The notes below the pieces were generated by a model that saw nothing but the letters and a program-made list of their open reading frames with translations, was not told the origin of the DNA and did no database searches. DNA of 46,800 nt from Pseudomonas sp. LB-090624 (GTDB lineage Bacteria; Pseudomonadota; Gammaproteobacteria; Pseudomonadales; Pseudomonadaceae): the NCBI RefSeq assembly GCF_003205205.1, contig NZ_QJRL01000033.1:1-46800 (forward strand). The letters are read 5' to 3'. Position numbers and translations under genes: made by a program. Every line of letters starts with the position of its first letter. The first letter of the stretch is position 1. Of this stretch, positions 21,963-29,612 are shown piece by piece.

Positions 21963-23042
21963 ATGCGTCGATCGTTGTGCCTGTTGTCCCTGGTCCTGGC
22001 CTTGCCGCTGCAAGCCGAAGAGAAGGTCGTCAACCTCTACAGCTGGGCCGACTACGTCGCCCCGGAAACGCTCCAGCGCTTTGAGCGGGAAACCGGCTAC
22101 AAGGTGCGCTACGACACCTTTGATACCACCGAAGTGCTGGAAACCAAGCTGCTGACCGGTGGCAGCGGCTACGACGTGGTAGTACCGTCGTCCACCGTGC
22201 TGGCGCGGGCGCTCAAGGCCAATGCCCTGCAACCGCTGGACGCCCAGACCATGCCTGGCTATGGCAACCTCGACAAGGACTTGTTGGCCAAGCTCGCCGA
22301 GGCCGACCCCGGCAACCGCCATGCCGTGCCGTACACTTGGGGCACCCTGGGCCTGGGGGTGAACGTGGAGGCGGTGCGCCAGCGCCTGGGCGATGTGCCG
22401 CTGGACAGCCTCGATCTGCTGTTCAAGCCCGAGTACGCCAGCCGCCTGAAGGATTGCGGTATCGCCATGCCAGACTCGCCGCAGGAGGTGATCGGCGTAG
22501 CGCTGAACTACCTGGGCAAGCACCCTTACAGTCAGGACAAGGCTGACCTGGCCGCTGCGCAGAACCTGCTCAGCCAGTTGCAGCCGTCGATCAGCTACGT
22601 CGCCAATGGCCGGCAGATCAGCGACCTGGCCAACGGCAGCGTGTGCCTGGCGCTGACCTACAACGGTGATGCGGCGATGGCGGCCGACCAGGCGCGGCGT
22701 GCCGGCAAGCCGTTCGAGGTGATCTACCGCATCCCCCGCGAAGGCACGTTGGTGTGGCAAGACAACCTGGTCATTCCCAAGGGCGCCCCGCACCCCGAGG
22801 CCGCGCGGGCGTTCATCGCGTTCATGCTCAAGCCCGAGTCGGTAGCGGCACTGACCAACACGCTGTTCTTCGCCAACGCCAACCAGGCTGCCACGCCGTT
22901 GGTCGACGAAGCGGTACGCAACGACCCGGACATCTATCCGCCGGCCGAAGTGCGCCAGCGCCTGTATGCCGACCGCAGCATGGCCCTGGCCGACCTGCGC
23001 CAGCGCAACCGCCTGTGGACCGCTTTCCGCAGCCGCCAATGA
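21963..23042 (+). CDS. Periplasmic polyamine-binding protein (PotF/SpuD-like)
   Basis: A 359-residue type-2 periplasmic binding protein. The signal peptide is residues 1-18 (cleavage near LQA-EE). The mature start VVNLYSWADYVAPETLQRFE, the segment YDVVVPSSTVLARAL and PYTWGTLGLGVN are those of the PotD/PotF family, whose Trp, Tyr, Asp and Glu side chains hold the di- or polyamine. The ATG at 21963 follows GAGG; a GTG three codons upstream is less likely. No permease or ATPase genes follow, so it would have to serve a transporter encoded elsewhere or act as a sensor. It lies 24 bp before agmatinase, probably in one transcript. Confidence 0.9.
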   Translation: MRRSLCLLSLVLALPLQAEEKVVNLYSWADYVAPETLQRFERETGYKVRYDTFDTTEVLETKLLTGGSGYDVVVPSSTVLARALKANALQPLDAQTMPGYGNLDKDLLAKLAEADPGNRHAVPYTWGTLGLGVNVEAVRQRLGDVPLDSLDLLFKPEYASRLKDCGIAMPDSPQEVIGVALNYLGKHPYSQDKADLAAAQNLLSQLQPSISYVANGRQISDLANGSVCLALTYNGDAAMAADQARRAGKPFEVIYRIPREGTLVWQDNLVIPKGAPHPEAARAFIAFMLKPESVAALTNTLFFANANQAATPLVDEAVRNDPDIYPPAEVRQRLYADRSMALADLRQRNRLWTAFRSRQ

Positions 23043-23066
23043 CCCTAACGACCGAGGAGCCCGACC

Positions 23067-24032
23067 GTGGATCAAGCCGCAAACAATGACCAGGCCATGA
23101 CCCGCGACAGCCTGTATGGCACTGCCGCAGAAAGTACCTACGCCGGCATTACCAGTTTCTCGCGCCGCCGCTACAGCCGCGACTTGCGTGGGGTTGACGT
23201 GGTGGTCAGCGGGGTGCCGTTCGACACTGCCACCAGCAACCGCCCTGGCGCGCGCTTCGGCCCACGGGCAATCCGTGCCGCCTCGGTGCAGCAGGCCTGG
23301 GCCCGCCACTGGCCGTGGGCATTCGACCCGTTCGACCACCTGGCAGTGATCGACTATGGCGACTGCGCCTTCGACAGCGGCACGCCGCAGTCGGTACCGG
23401 ACAGCATCGAAACCCATGCCGAACATATTCTGCAAGCCGGCTGCGCCATGCTCACGCTGGGGGGAGACCACTTCATCACCTACCCACTGCTCAAGGCCCA
23501 TGCCCGCCGGCATGGCCCTTTGGCACTGATCCATTTCGATGCGCACAGCGATACCTGGCCGGACGAGGAGGGCAAGCGCATCGACCATGGCACCATGTTC
23601 TGGCATGCCGCCCGCGAAGGCCTGGTGGACCCGGCCCATTCGGTGCAGATCGGCCTGCGCACCACCAACGACGACAGCCAGGGCTTTGCCATTGTCGATG
23701 CCCGGCAGGTGCATCGCCAGGGCACCGAGGCGGTGATTGCGGCGATCCGCCAGCGGGTGGGCGAGCGGCCTGTCTACCTTACGTTCGATATCGACTGCCT
23801 CGACCCGGCCTACGCGCCCGGTACCGGTACGCCGGTGTGTGGCGGGTTGAGCACGGTCCAGGCGCTGGAGATTCTTGGTGGTTTGCGCGGCATCAACCTG
23901 GTGGGCATGGACCTGGTGGAGGTGGCACCGGCCTATGACCATGCCGATATCACCGCATTGGCCGGGGCAACCCTGGCGATGGAGATGCTGTGCCTGTATG
24001 CGGCGCGGCACAAGGTGGATAAAGGCCAGTAA
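23067..24032 (+). CDS. speB: Agmatinase (ureohydrolase family)
   Basis: A 321-residue ureohydrolase predicted to convert agmatine to putrescine and urea. The binuclear manganese motifs are visible: GGDH, HFDAHSDT and FDIDCLDPAYAPGTGTP. The start is GTG at 23067 with GAGGAG 8 bp upstream. The polyamine context supports agmatinase, but related guanidino-acid hydrolases (guanidinobutyrase, guanidinopropionase) cannot be ruled out from motifs. Together with the binding-protein gene and the puu cluster 15 kb away it forms a supply and degradation route for putrescine. Confidence 0.85.
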   Translation: MDQAANNDQAMTRDSLYGTAAESTYAGITSFSRRRYSRDLRGVDVVVSGVPFDTATSNRPGARFGPRAIRAASVQQAWARHWPWAFDPFDHLAVIDYGDCAFDSGTPQSVPDSIETHAEHILQAGCAMLTLGGDHFITYPLLKAHARRHGPLALIHFDAHSDTWPDEEGKRIDHGTMFWHAAREGLVDPAHSVQIGLRTTNDDSQGFAIVDARQVHRQGTEAVIAAIRQRVGERPVYLTFDIDCLDPAYAPGTGTPVCGGLSTVQALEILGGLRGINLVGMDLVEVAPAYDHADITALAGATLAMEMLCLYAARHKVDKGQ

Positions 24033-24049
24033 CCTGGGCCCGCTTTGTG

Positions 24050-24105
24050 GCCCATTCGCAGCACCAGGCTGCTGCTGCGGGAGCACGCAGGTGCTGCGAA
24101 TGGGC
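24050..24105 (+). repeat. Perfect 16-bp inverted repeat after speB
   Basis: GCCCATTCGCAGCACC (24050-24065) and GGTGCTGCGAATGGGC (24090-24105) are exact complements around a 24-nt loop containing CTGCTGCTGC. No T run follows. It resembles a Pseudomonas REP-type unit and may end or protect the speB transcript. Confidence 0.7.
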
Positions 24106-24220
24106 GCATACTGAAACATCAGGAATCAACTCCATCCGCATTCACGCTTTTGCCGCGAACCCCCGGCGCCTTAGGCTATCAAACCCACCAGGCGCGGCAT
24201 TTTCGTACAGGAGGTGAAGC

Positions 24221-24538
24221 ATGACCCCGACATTGCCCATCCTGGCCCTCGGCCTGGCTTTATGCCTGCCCGCGCACGCCGCCCCTGAGCCACCGTTGCA
24301 GCTCGCCGCCGGCAACAACAACCCCTACAACAGCCCGATCCAGCGCGCCAACCCCAACAGTCGCCAGGGCAGCATGCCAGCCACCCCGCCGGTCCGCGGC
24401 CCGTCCACCGACCCGTACCAGCGACCCCCGACACTGGACAATCGCGGCATCGGCAATGGCGATAACCTGCGCCGCCAGCAGCGAACCCCGAACCTGGAAC
24501 CTACCCGGCCACCGCGCGACAACCCGCGTGCGCCATGA
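24221..24538 (+). CDS. Small secreted Pro/Asn-rich protein of unknown function
   Basis: A 105-residue protein. The signal peptide is residues 1-20 (LALGLALCLPAHA, cleavage before APEPP). The mature part is low complexity: NNNPYNSP, NPNSRQG, repeated Pro, Arg, Asn and Thr, with no Cys, so it is probably disordered in the periplasm. AGGAGGTG lies 6 bp before the ATG, an unusually strong Shine-Dalgarno. It is 22 bp upstream of the sugar dehydrogenase gene and probably co-transcribed. No family recognised. Confidence 0.75.
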   Translation: MTPTLPILALGLALCLPAHAAPEPPLQLAAGNNNPYNSPIQRANPNSRQGSMPATPPVRGPSTDPYQRPPTLDNRGIGNGDNLRRQQRTPNLEPTRPPRDNPRAP

Positions 24539-24560
24539 GCCCATCTGAAAGGAATTCTGC

Positions 24561-25712
24561 ATGCTTCGAGCACCCTGGCTAGCCACCCTCACCGCCGCCG
24601 CACTGCTGCCCTTGCTGGCGCAAGCGGCGGCTGAACAGCAGTTTCGCAGTGAAGAGGGCACACTGACTGTCAGCACTGTGGCCGATGGCCTGCGCAACCC
24701 CTGGGCGCTTGCTTTCCTGCCGGGCGGCAAGGACATGCTGGTCACCGAGCGCTCCGGCAACCTGCGCCTGGTCAATGCTGAAGGCAAGGTCGGCCCGCCG
24801 ATCAGCGGCGTGCCGAAGGTGTGGGCCGAGGGCCAGGGTGGCCTGCTGGATGTAGTGCTGTCGCCCGCGTTCGCCAAGGACCGCACCGTTTACCTGTCGT
24901 TCGCTGAGGAGGGCAGTGACGGCAAGGCAGGGACAGCGGTCGGCCGCGGGCAACTGTCCGAAGACCGCGCCCGGCTGCAGAATTTCACGGTGATCTTCCG
25001 CCAGCAGCCCAAGTTGTCGGTCGGCAACCACTTCGGTTCGCGTCTGGTATTCGACCGCAACGGCTACCTGTTCATCGCCCTAGGCGAGAACAACCAGCGC
25101 CCCACTGCCCAGGACCTGGACAAGCTGCAGGGCAAGATCGTGCGCATCCTCCCGGACGGCGAAGTGCCCAAGGACAACCCTTTCGTCGGTAAGGACAACG
25201 TGCGCCCAGAGATCTGGTCGTTTGGGCACCGTAACCAGCAAGGCGCCGCGCTGAACCCCTGGACCGGCAAGCTGTGGACCCACGAGCATGGCCCGCGTGG
25301 TGGTGATGAAATCAATATCCCCGAGCCTGGCAAGAACTATGGCTGGCCGATTGCAACCCATGGCATCAATTACTCGATGCTGCCGATCCCCGAGGCCAAG
25401 GGCAAGCATGTCGATGGCATGGTCGACCCGCACCACGTCTGGGAGAAGTCGCCGGGCATCAGCGGCATGGCGTTCTACGACAGCCCCATGTTCAAGGCGT
25501 GGGACCACAACCTGTTCATTGGTGCGCTGGCGACACAGGAGCTGATCCGCTTGCAGCTGAACGGGGACAAGGTGGTGCACGAGGAGCGCCTGCTGGGCGA
25601 CCTGAAGGCGCGGATTCGCGATGTGCGGGTGGGGCCGGATGGCTATCTGTATGTGCTGACCGATGACAAGGACGGTGCGCTGCTGAAAGTGGGCCTGGCC
25701 AACGACGCCTGA
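24561..25712 (+). CDS. PQQ-dependent aldose sugar dehydrogenase (YliI/Asd type)
   Basis: A 383-residue soluble periplasmic quinoprotein of the glucose/sorbosone dehydrogenase beta-propeller family. The signal peptide is about residues 1-23 (LPLLAQAAA). Family segments are NPWALAFLPGGKDMLVTERSG, FGSRLVFDRNGYLFIALGE, SFGHRNQQGAALNPWTGKLW, and HEHGPRGGDEINIPEPGKNYGWP, which holds PQQ and calcium ligands. It oxidises aldoses and passes electrons to the respiratory chain. AAAGGAATT precedes the ATG. A hairpin follows the stop. Confidence 0.88.
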   Translation: MLRAPWLATLTAAALLPLLAQAAAEQQFRSEEGTLTVSTVADGLRNPWALAFLPGGKDMLVTERSGNLRLVNAEGKVGPPISGVPKVWAEGQGGLLDVVLSPAFAKDRTVYLSFAEEGSDGKAGTAVGRGQLSEDRARLQNFTVIFRQQPKLSVGNHFGSRLVFDRNGYLFIALGENNQRPTAQDLDKLQGKIVRILPDGEVPKDNPFVGKDNVRPEIWSFGHRNQQGAALNPWTGKLWTHEHGPRGGDEINIPEPGKNYGWPIATHGINYSMLPIPEAKGKHVDGMVDPHHVWEKSPGISGMAFYDSPMFKAWDHNLFIGALATQELIRLQLNGDKVVHEERLLGDLKARIRDVRVGPDGYLYVLTDDKDGALLKVGLANDA

Positions 25713-25714
25713 GA

Positions 25715-25744
25715 GCCCGGCATGGCATGTGGCAATTGCCGGGC
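25715..25744 (+). terminator. Stem-loop after the sugar dehydrogenase gene
   Basis: GCCCGGCA (25715-25722) and TGCCGGGC (25737-25744) form a perfect 8-bp stem with a 14-nt loop two bases after the stop. There is no T run, so this may be RNA protection rather than intrinsic termination. Confidence 0.5.
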
Positions 25745-25816
25745 GTGTCTGCGCCCACGGGGAGACGCGCCATCCTGGCGCCTGCGCGCAAGTTGGTCCG
25801 TGGCATGAGGTACGTT

Positions 25817-25839
25817 GCGGCATTCGGGTAGAATGCCGC
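25817..25839 (+). promoter_or_regulatory. Hairpin and -10 abutting the zapE start codon
   Basis: GCGGCATTC (25817-25825) and GAATGCCGC (25831-25839) form a perfect 9-bp inverted repeat with loop GGGTA, ending at the base before ATG 25840. A TAGAAT -10-like hexamer (25829-25834) lies so that transcription would begin at or next to the ATG. No Shine-Dalgarno is present. A leaderless transcript is a plausible reading; a DNA palindrome for a regulator is another. Confidence 0.4.
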
Positions 25840-26946
25840 ATGGCCACCACTCCCCAATCCCTCTACCAGCAGGCCCTGACCAGTCAGGGCTATGTCGCCG
25901 ACCCTGCCCAAGCCCGCGCCGTGGATGCCTTGCAGGCCTGCTTCCTGGCGGTCGAACGAGGCCGCCCGACCCGGGGCATCTACCTTTGGGGCCCGGTCGG
26001 CCGCGGCAAGACCTGGCTGATGGACCAGTTCCACCGCTGCCTGCGCGTGCCTGGCCGGCGCCAGCATTTTCACCATTTCATGGCCTGGGTCCACCAGCGG
26101 CTGTTCCAGCTTAACGGCACTGCCGACCCCTTGCTGGCCCTGGCCCGGGAGCTTGCCGGGCAGATCCGCGTGCTGTGCTTCGATGAACTGTTCGTCAATG
26201 ACATTGGCGACGCGATCATTCTCGGTCGCCTGTTCCAGGTGTTGTTCGATCAGGGTGTGGTGATCGTTGCCACTTCCAACCAGCCACCCGAACAGCTGTA
26301 CCGTGATGGCTTCAACCGTGAGCGCTTTCTGCCTGCCATTGCCGCCATCCAGCGGCACATGCAGGTACTGCCGGTGGCCGGCGAGCAGGACCACCGCCTG
26401 CACCCTGGCGCCGAACACCAGCGCTACTGGGTAGCAGGGGCGGGGCAGGCCAGCCAGTTCAACGAGGTGTTCCGCCACCTCAGCCCCGACGATGCCGGCA
26501 CTGAGCAGCCCTTGGTCATCGGTTCCAGGCACGTTCAAGTGGTGCGCCGCAGCGAACAGGCCATCTGGTGCCGCTTTGCCGACCTGTGCGAGCAACCGCT
26601 CGCCGCCCTGGAATTCATGGCGCTGTGCGACCGCTTCCCGGCCATTCTGGTATCGGCTATTCCGGCGCTGGGCGGTGAGCAGCGGGCCGGGCGTATTGCC
26701 CGTGGCACTGAGGATGCGGCGGCGCGGGTGGTGGCGGGAGACCGCGAGCTGCCGGCGCTGTCGCCCAAGGACGATGCGGTGCGCCGCTTCATTGCCCTGG
26801 TCGACGAATGTTACGACCGCCGGGTAGCGTTGTACCTGGAAGCGCAGGTGCCGCTCGATGCCCTCTACACTGAAGGGTATCTGGCGTTCCCGTATCAACG
26901 GACCCTGAGCCGGCTACGGGAGATGCAACTGCAACGCTTCGCTTGA
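25840..26946 (+). CDS. zapE: AFG1-family ATPase (ZapE)
   Basis: A 368-residue AAA-type ATPase of the AFG1/ZapE family, associated with the division ring in E. coli. Walker A is G51-PVGRGKT-58 and Walker B is VLCFDE at 111-116; sensor-type TSNQPP follows at about 147. The family-typical LYRDGFNRERFLPAI and FADLCEQPLAALEF (usually RFADLC) segments are present. The ATG at 25840 begins the conserved part (TTPQSLYQQAL); an upstream in-frame start covers the intergenic hairpin. Fourteen bases separate it from the DinB-type gene, suggesting co-transcription. Confidence 0.88.
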   Translation: MATTPQSLYQQALTSQGYVADPAQARAVDALQACFLAVERGRPTRGIYLWGPVGRGKTWLMDQFHRCLRVPGRRQHFHHFMAWVHQRLFQLNGTADPLLALARELAGQIRVLCFDELFVNDIGDAIILGRLFQVLFDQGVVIVATSNQPPEQLYRDGFNRERFLPAIAAIQRHMQVLPVAGEQDHRLHPGAEHQRYWVAGAGQASQFNEVFRHLSPDDAGTEQPLVIGSRHVQVVRRSEQAIWCRFADLCEQPLAALEFMALCDRFPAILVSAIPALGGEQRAGRIARGTEDAAARVVAGDRELPALSPKDDAVRRFIALVDECYDRRVALYLEAQVPLDALYTEGYLAFPYQRTLSRLREMQLQRFA

Positions 26947-26960
26947 GAAGGAGCCGAACC

Positions 26961-27542
26961 ATGCAGCCGTTGTCGCATCATCTGCTGACCCAGGCTTACA
27001 ACAATGGCTGGGCCAACCACCGCTTGTACAAGGCTTGCCTGCAACTGAGCCAGGACGAATTCGTCGCCCCGCGCTGCAGCTTTTTTCCGTCGATCAAGGC
27101 CACCCTCAACCACTTGCTGACGGTGGACTGGTTCTACCTGCACATGCTTGAGTGCGAGCAGCGTGGCGAGCAGCCTGAGGCCGATGGCGAGCGCTTTTTC
27201 GACCCGGAGCAGCCGTTTGCTACCTGTACCGACCTGCATGCCGAACAAGCGCAGGCCGATCACCGCTTGATCACGTATTGCCGCACGCTGAACGATGACG
27301 AATTGCGCCGCTATGTGAGTATCGTGCGGCCCGAGCGTGTGCAGCGCGAGCAGCGGCTGCGCTTGTTGTCGCACCTGTTCGAGCACCAGGTGCATCACCG
27401 TGGGCAAGTGCATGCGATGCTCAGTGACACGGCGGTCAGGCCGCCGCAGCTGGACGAGTTTTTCTGCGAGGAAGAGGCGGGGTCAAGGGCAGATGATTTT
27501 GCCGAGCTGGGCTGGACCGAGGCGCAGGTCTGGAAAATGTAG
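26961..27542 (+). CDS. DinB-family putative metal-dependent protein
   Basis: A 193-residue four-helix-bundle protein of the DinB/YfiT fold. The three histidines expected to bind a metal fit HLLTVDWFYLH (first helix pair) and LFEHQVHHRGQVHAML (C-terminal helix). Family members include thiol-dependent transferases and many of unknown role; it is not the DNA polymerase DinB. AAGGAG lies 7 bp before the ATG at 26961; an in-frame start six codons earlier overlaps the Shine-Dalgarno. It is convergent with the hydrolase gene, with a shared terminator between. Confidence 0.85.
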   Translation: MQPLSHHLLTQAYNNGWANHRLYKACLQLSQDEFVAPRCSFFPSIKATLNHLLTVDWFYLHMLECEQRGEQPEADGERFFDPEQPFATCTDLHAEQAQADHRLITYCRTLNDDELRRYVSIVRPERVQREQRLRLLSHLFEHQVHHRGQVHAMLSDTAVRPPQLDEFFCEEEAGSRADDFAELGWTEAQVWKM

Positions 27543-27560
27543 GGGCTGCCAAGCAGCCCC
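27542..27560 (+). terminator. Hairpin terminator between convergent genes
   Basis: GGGGCTGC (27542-27549), loop CAA, GCAGCCCC (27553-27560): a perfect 8-bp stem in the 28-bp gap between the DinB gene stop and the hydrolase gene stop. It likely acts in both directions. Confidence 0.75.
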
Positions 27561-27570
27561 GTTCATTGGC

Positions 27571-28569
27571 TTACTTGTTCAGCCACTCCACCAGCGTGCG
27601 ATTGAACCGCACCGGCTCTTCGATCTGCGGCGCATGCCCCATGCCTTCGAAGGTGATCAGCTCACCCTTGGGAATCAGCTTGGCCACCTGCGGCCCCAGC
27701 GCTTCGTACCTGCCCAGCTTGGCCTTCACCTCGGGCGGTGCGATATCACTGCCAATCGCCGTGGTGTCCTTGTCGCCGATCAGCAGCAAGGTCGGCATCT
27801 GCAGGTCCTTGAACTCGTGGTACACCGGCTGGGTGAAGATCATGTCGTAGATCAGCGCCGAGTTCCAAGCCACCGCTTGATGCCCCGGCCCTTTGTTCAG
27901 GCCCACCAGCATCTGCACCCAGCGTTCGTATTCCGGCTTCCAGCGCCCGGCGTAATAGGTCTTGCGCTCATAGTCGCGTACGCCCTCGGCATCCAGCTTC
28001 AGCTCGCGGGCATACCACTGGTCCACGGTGCGATAGGGCACGCCAAGGGCCTTCCAGTCTTCAAGGCCGATCGGGTTGACCATGGCCAGCCGTTCCACCT
28101 GCTGTGGGTACATCAGCGCGTAGCGGGTGGCAAGCATGCCGCCAGTGGAATGGCCAAGGACAATGGTTTGCTGCACGCCCAGCTGTTCGAGCAGGGCATG
28201 GGTATTGTCCGCCAGTTGCTGGAAACTGTACTGGTAATGGGCCGGCTTGCTTGAAGTACAGAAACCGACCTGGTCCGGGGCTATGACCCTGTAGCCGGCC
28301 TTGCTCAGGGCATCGATGGTGGTTTCCCAGGTGGCGGCGCAGAAGTTCTTGCCGTGCATCAGCACCACGCTGTGGCCGTTCGCCTTGCCTTGGGCGGGGA
28401 CGTCCATATAGCCCATCTGCAGGGCCTGGCCTTGGGACGTGAAGTCAAAATGCTTGAGCGGATGCGGGTAACTGAAACCCTCGAGCTGAGGGCCGTAGGT
28501 GGGCGATTCGGCGGCGAAGGCCGAACCGCTGGCCAGGCAGGCGAGGGCCAGGGCGGTTGCGCGCAGCAT
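27571..28569 (-). CDS. Secreted alpha/beta hydrolase
   Basis: A 332-residue alpha/beta-hydrolase. The signal peptide is about 1-19 (LACLASGSAFAAE). The oxyanion segment VVLMHGKNF, the nucleophile S141 in GHSTGG, the acid in LLLIGDKDTTA and the histidine in FEGMGHAPQIEEP give a complete triad. It is similar to periplasmic esterases and haloalkane-dehalogenase-like proteins; the Ser nucleophile argues against a dehalogenase. The substrate cannot be told. The ATG at 28567-28569 follows GGAG at about 9 bp and gives a good signal peptide; the frame is open much further upstream without similarity. Confidence 0.85.
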   Translation of the reverse strand: MLRATALALACLASGSAFAAESPTYGPQLEGFSYPHPLKHFDFTSQGQALQMGYMDVPAQGKANGHSVVLMHGKNFCAATWETTIDALSKAGYRVIAPDQVGFCTSSKPAHYQYSFQQLADNTHALLEQLGVQQTIVLGHSTGGMLATRYALMYPQQVERLAMVNPIGLEDWKALGVPYRTVDQWYARELKLDAEGVRDYERKTYYAGRWKPEYERWVQMLVGLNKGPGHQAVAWNSALIYDMIFTQPVYHEFKDLQMPTLLLIGDKDTTAIGSDIAPPEVKAKLGRYEALGPQVAKLIPKGELITFEGMGHAPQIEEPVRFNRTLVEWLNK

Positions 28570-28643
28570 GGGGGCACTCCATGTAGGACCATGTAGGAAG
28601 AGGGAATGTACCAGCCCATGGACCACGCGAAACGTGAAAGGTG

Positions 28644-29081
28644 TTACCAGGCGTGAAACCAGCCCAGGGTAATCATCGCCAGCGCGGCATAGCGGCCGGC
28701 CTTGGCCACGGTCACCAGCAGCAGGAAGCGCCAGAACGGCTCGCGCATGATCCCGGCGATCAGCGTCAGCGGGTCGCCGATCACCGGCATCCAGCTGAGC
28801 AGCAGCGACCATTGCCCCCAGCGCTGGTAGCGCTGCTGCGCGCGCTCCAGCTGTGCCGCGCTGAACGGGAACCAGCGTTTGTCACGCAGGTGCTCGATGG
28901 CCCGGCCCAGCAGCCAGTTCACCACCGAGCCCAGCACGTTGCCCGCGGTGGCCACCAGCAGCAGGGTCGCCCAGGCCTGGGGTTCGCGCAGCAACAGGCC
29001 GACCAACACAGCCTCCGATTGCAGCGGCAGCAGGGTGGCGGCCCCCAAGGCGCTGAAAAACAGCGCCCACAGGCTGAGCAT
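28644..29081 (-). CDS. YqaA-family inner-membrane protein (SNARE-associated/DedA-like)
   Basis: A 145-residue membrane protein with about four hydrophobic segments (LWALFFSALGAATLLPL, ATLLLVATAGNVLGSVVNWLLG, SLLLSWMPVIGDPLTLIAG, FLLLVTVAKAGRYAALAMI). The G-N-x-L-G-S/N-W-x-L-G and W-x-P-x-x-G-D-P-L motifs are those of YqaA, a short member of the VTT/DedA superfamily thought to act on lipids. The ATG shares one base with the TGA of the DUF411 gene (TGATG), so translation is coupled to it. Confidence 0.88.
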   Translation of the reverse strand: MLSLWALFFSALGAATLLPLQSEAVLVGLLLREPQAWATLLLVATAGNVLGSVVNWLLGRAIEHLRDKRWFPFSAAQLERAQQRYQRWGQWSLLLSWMPVIGDPLTLIAGIMREPFWRFLLLVTVAKAGRYAALAMITLGWFHAW

Positions 29082-29509
29082 CAGTAGTTGGCGACCACGG
29101 TGTCCTGGCCATCCTGGGTCACCCCGATGACCTCATAGGCATCTTTGTGGTCACCCATTTCCATGCCTGGCGAGCCCATCGGCATGCCCGGCACGGCCAG
29201 GCCCTTGAGGTCACTGCGCTTGGCCAGCAGGCGTACTTGCTCGGCCGGCACGTGGCCTTCGACGAACTTGCCGTCGATGACCCCGGTGTGGCACGACGCC
29301 AAGCGCGGTGCCACGCCCAAGCGTTGCTTGACTGCGCTCATGTTCGGCTCGACGTGGTCGTTGACCGTGAACCCGTTGTCACGCAGGTGGCTGATCCAGG
29401 CCTTGCAGCAGCCGCAGCTGGGATCGCGGTAGACGTCGATGGTTTCGGCGGCCTGGGCCAGGCCGGTGATGGCCAGCAGGCCGGCGGTAAGCAGGTGTTT
29501 GTGCAGCAT
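29081..29509 (-). CDS. DUF411 periplasmic metal-binding protein
   Basis: A 142-residue exported protein. The signal peptide is 1-20 (cleavage near AQA-AE). The DUF411 hallmark is DPSCGCCKAW with C32, C34 and C35, then C73-H74 in SCHTG and a Met-rich loop GMPMGSPGMEMGDH, which together suggest copper or silver binding. DUF411 genes often sit near copper-resistance genes, but none is seen here. The ATG at 29507-29509 gives the signal peptide; the frame is open 40 codons upstream without one. It is coupled to yqaA downstream. Confidence 0.88.
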   Translation of the reverse strand: MLHKHLLTAGLLAITGLAQAAETIDVYRDPSCGCCKAWISHLRDNGFTVNDHVEPNMSAVKQRLGVAPRLASCHTGVIDGKFVEGHVPAEQVRLLAKRSDLKGLAVPGMPMGSPGMEMGDHKDAYEVIGVTQDGQDTVVANY

Positions 29510-29612
29510 GGTGAAACACTCCTCTGGACGCGCAGGCCAGCAGCATAGCGCAAGTGGCCCCAGGCGCAGGGGTGCCTGTTGCATTACCAGGATCGAACTG
29601 TCGCTACTGCAC

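Noticed and set aside
21168..24119. A 983-codon open frame on the minus strand across the binding-protein and agmatinase genes
   Set aside because: Only its last 230 codons (from 21860) are real LysR sequence. The rest is antisense to two well-supported genes and has the His/Gln/Ala/Val-rich make-up typical of shadows in high-GC DNA.
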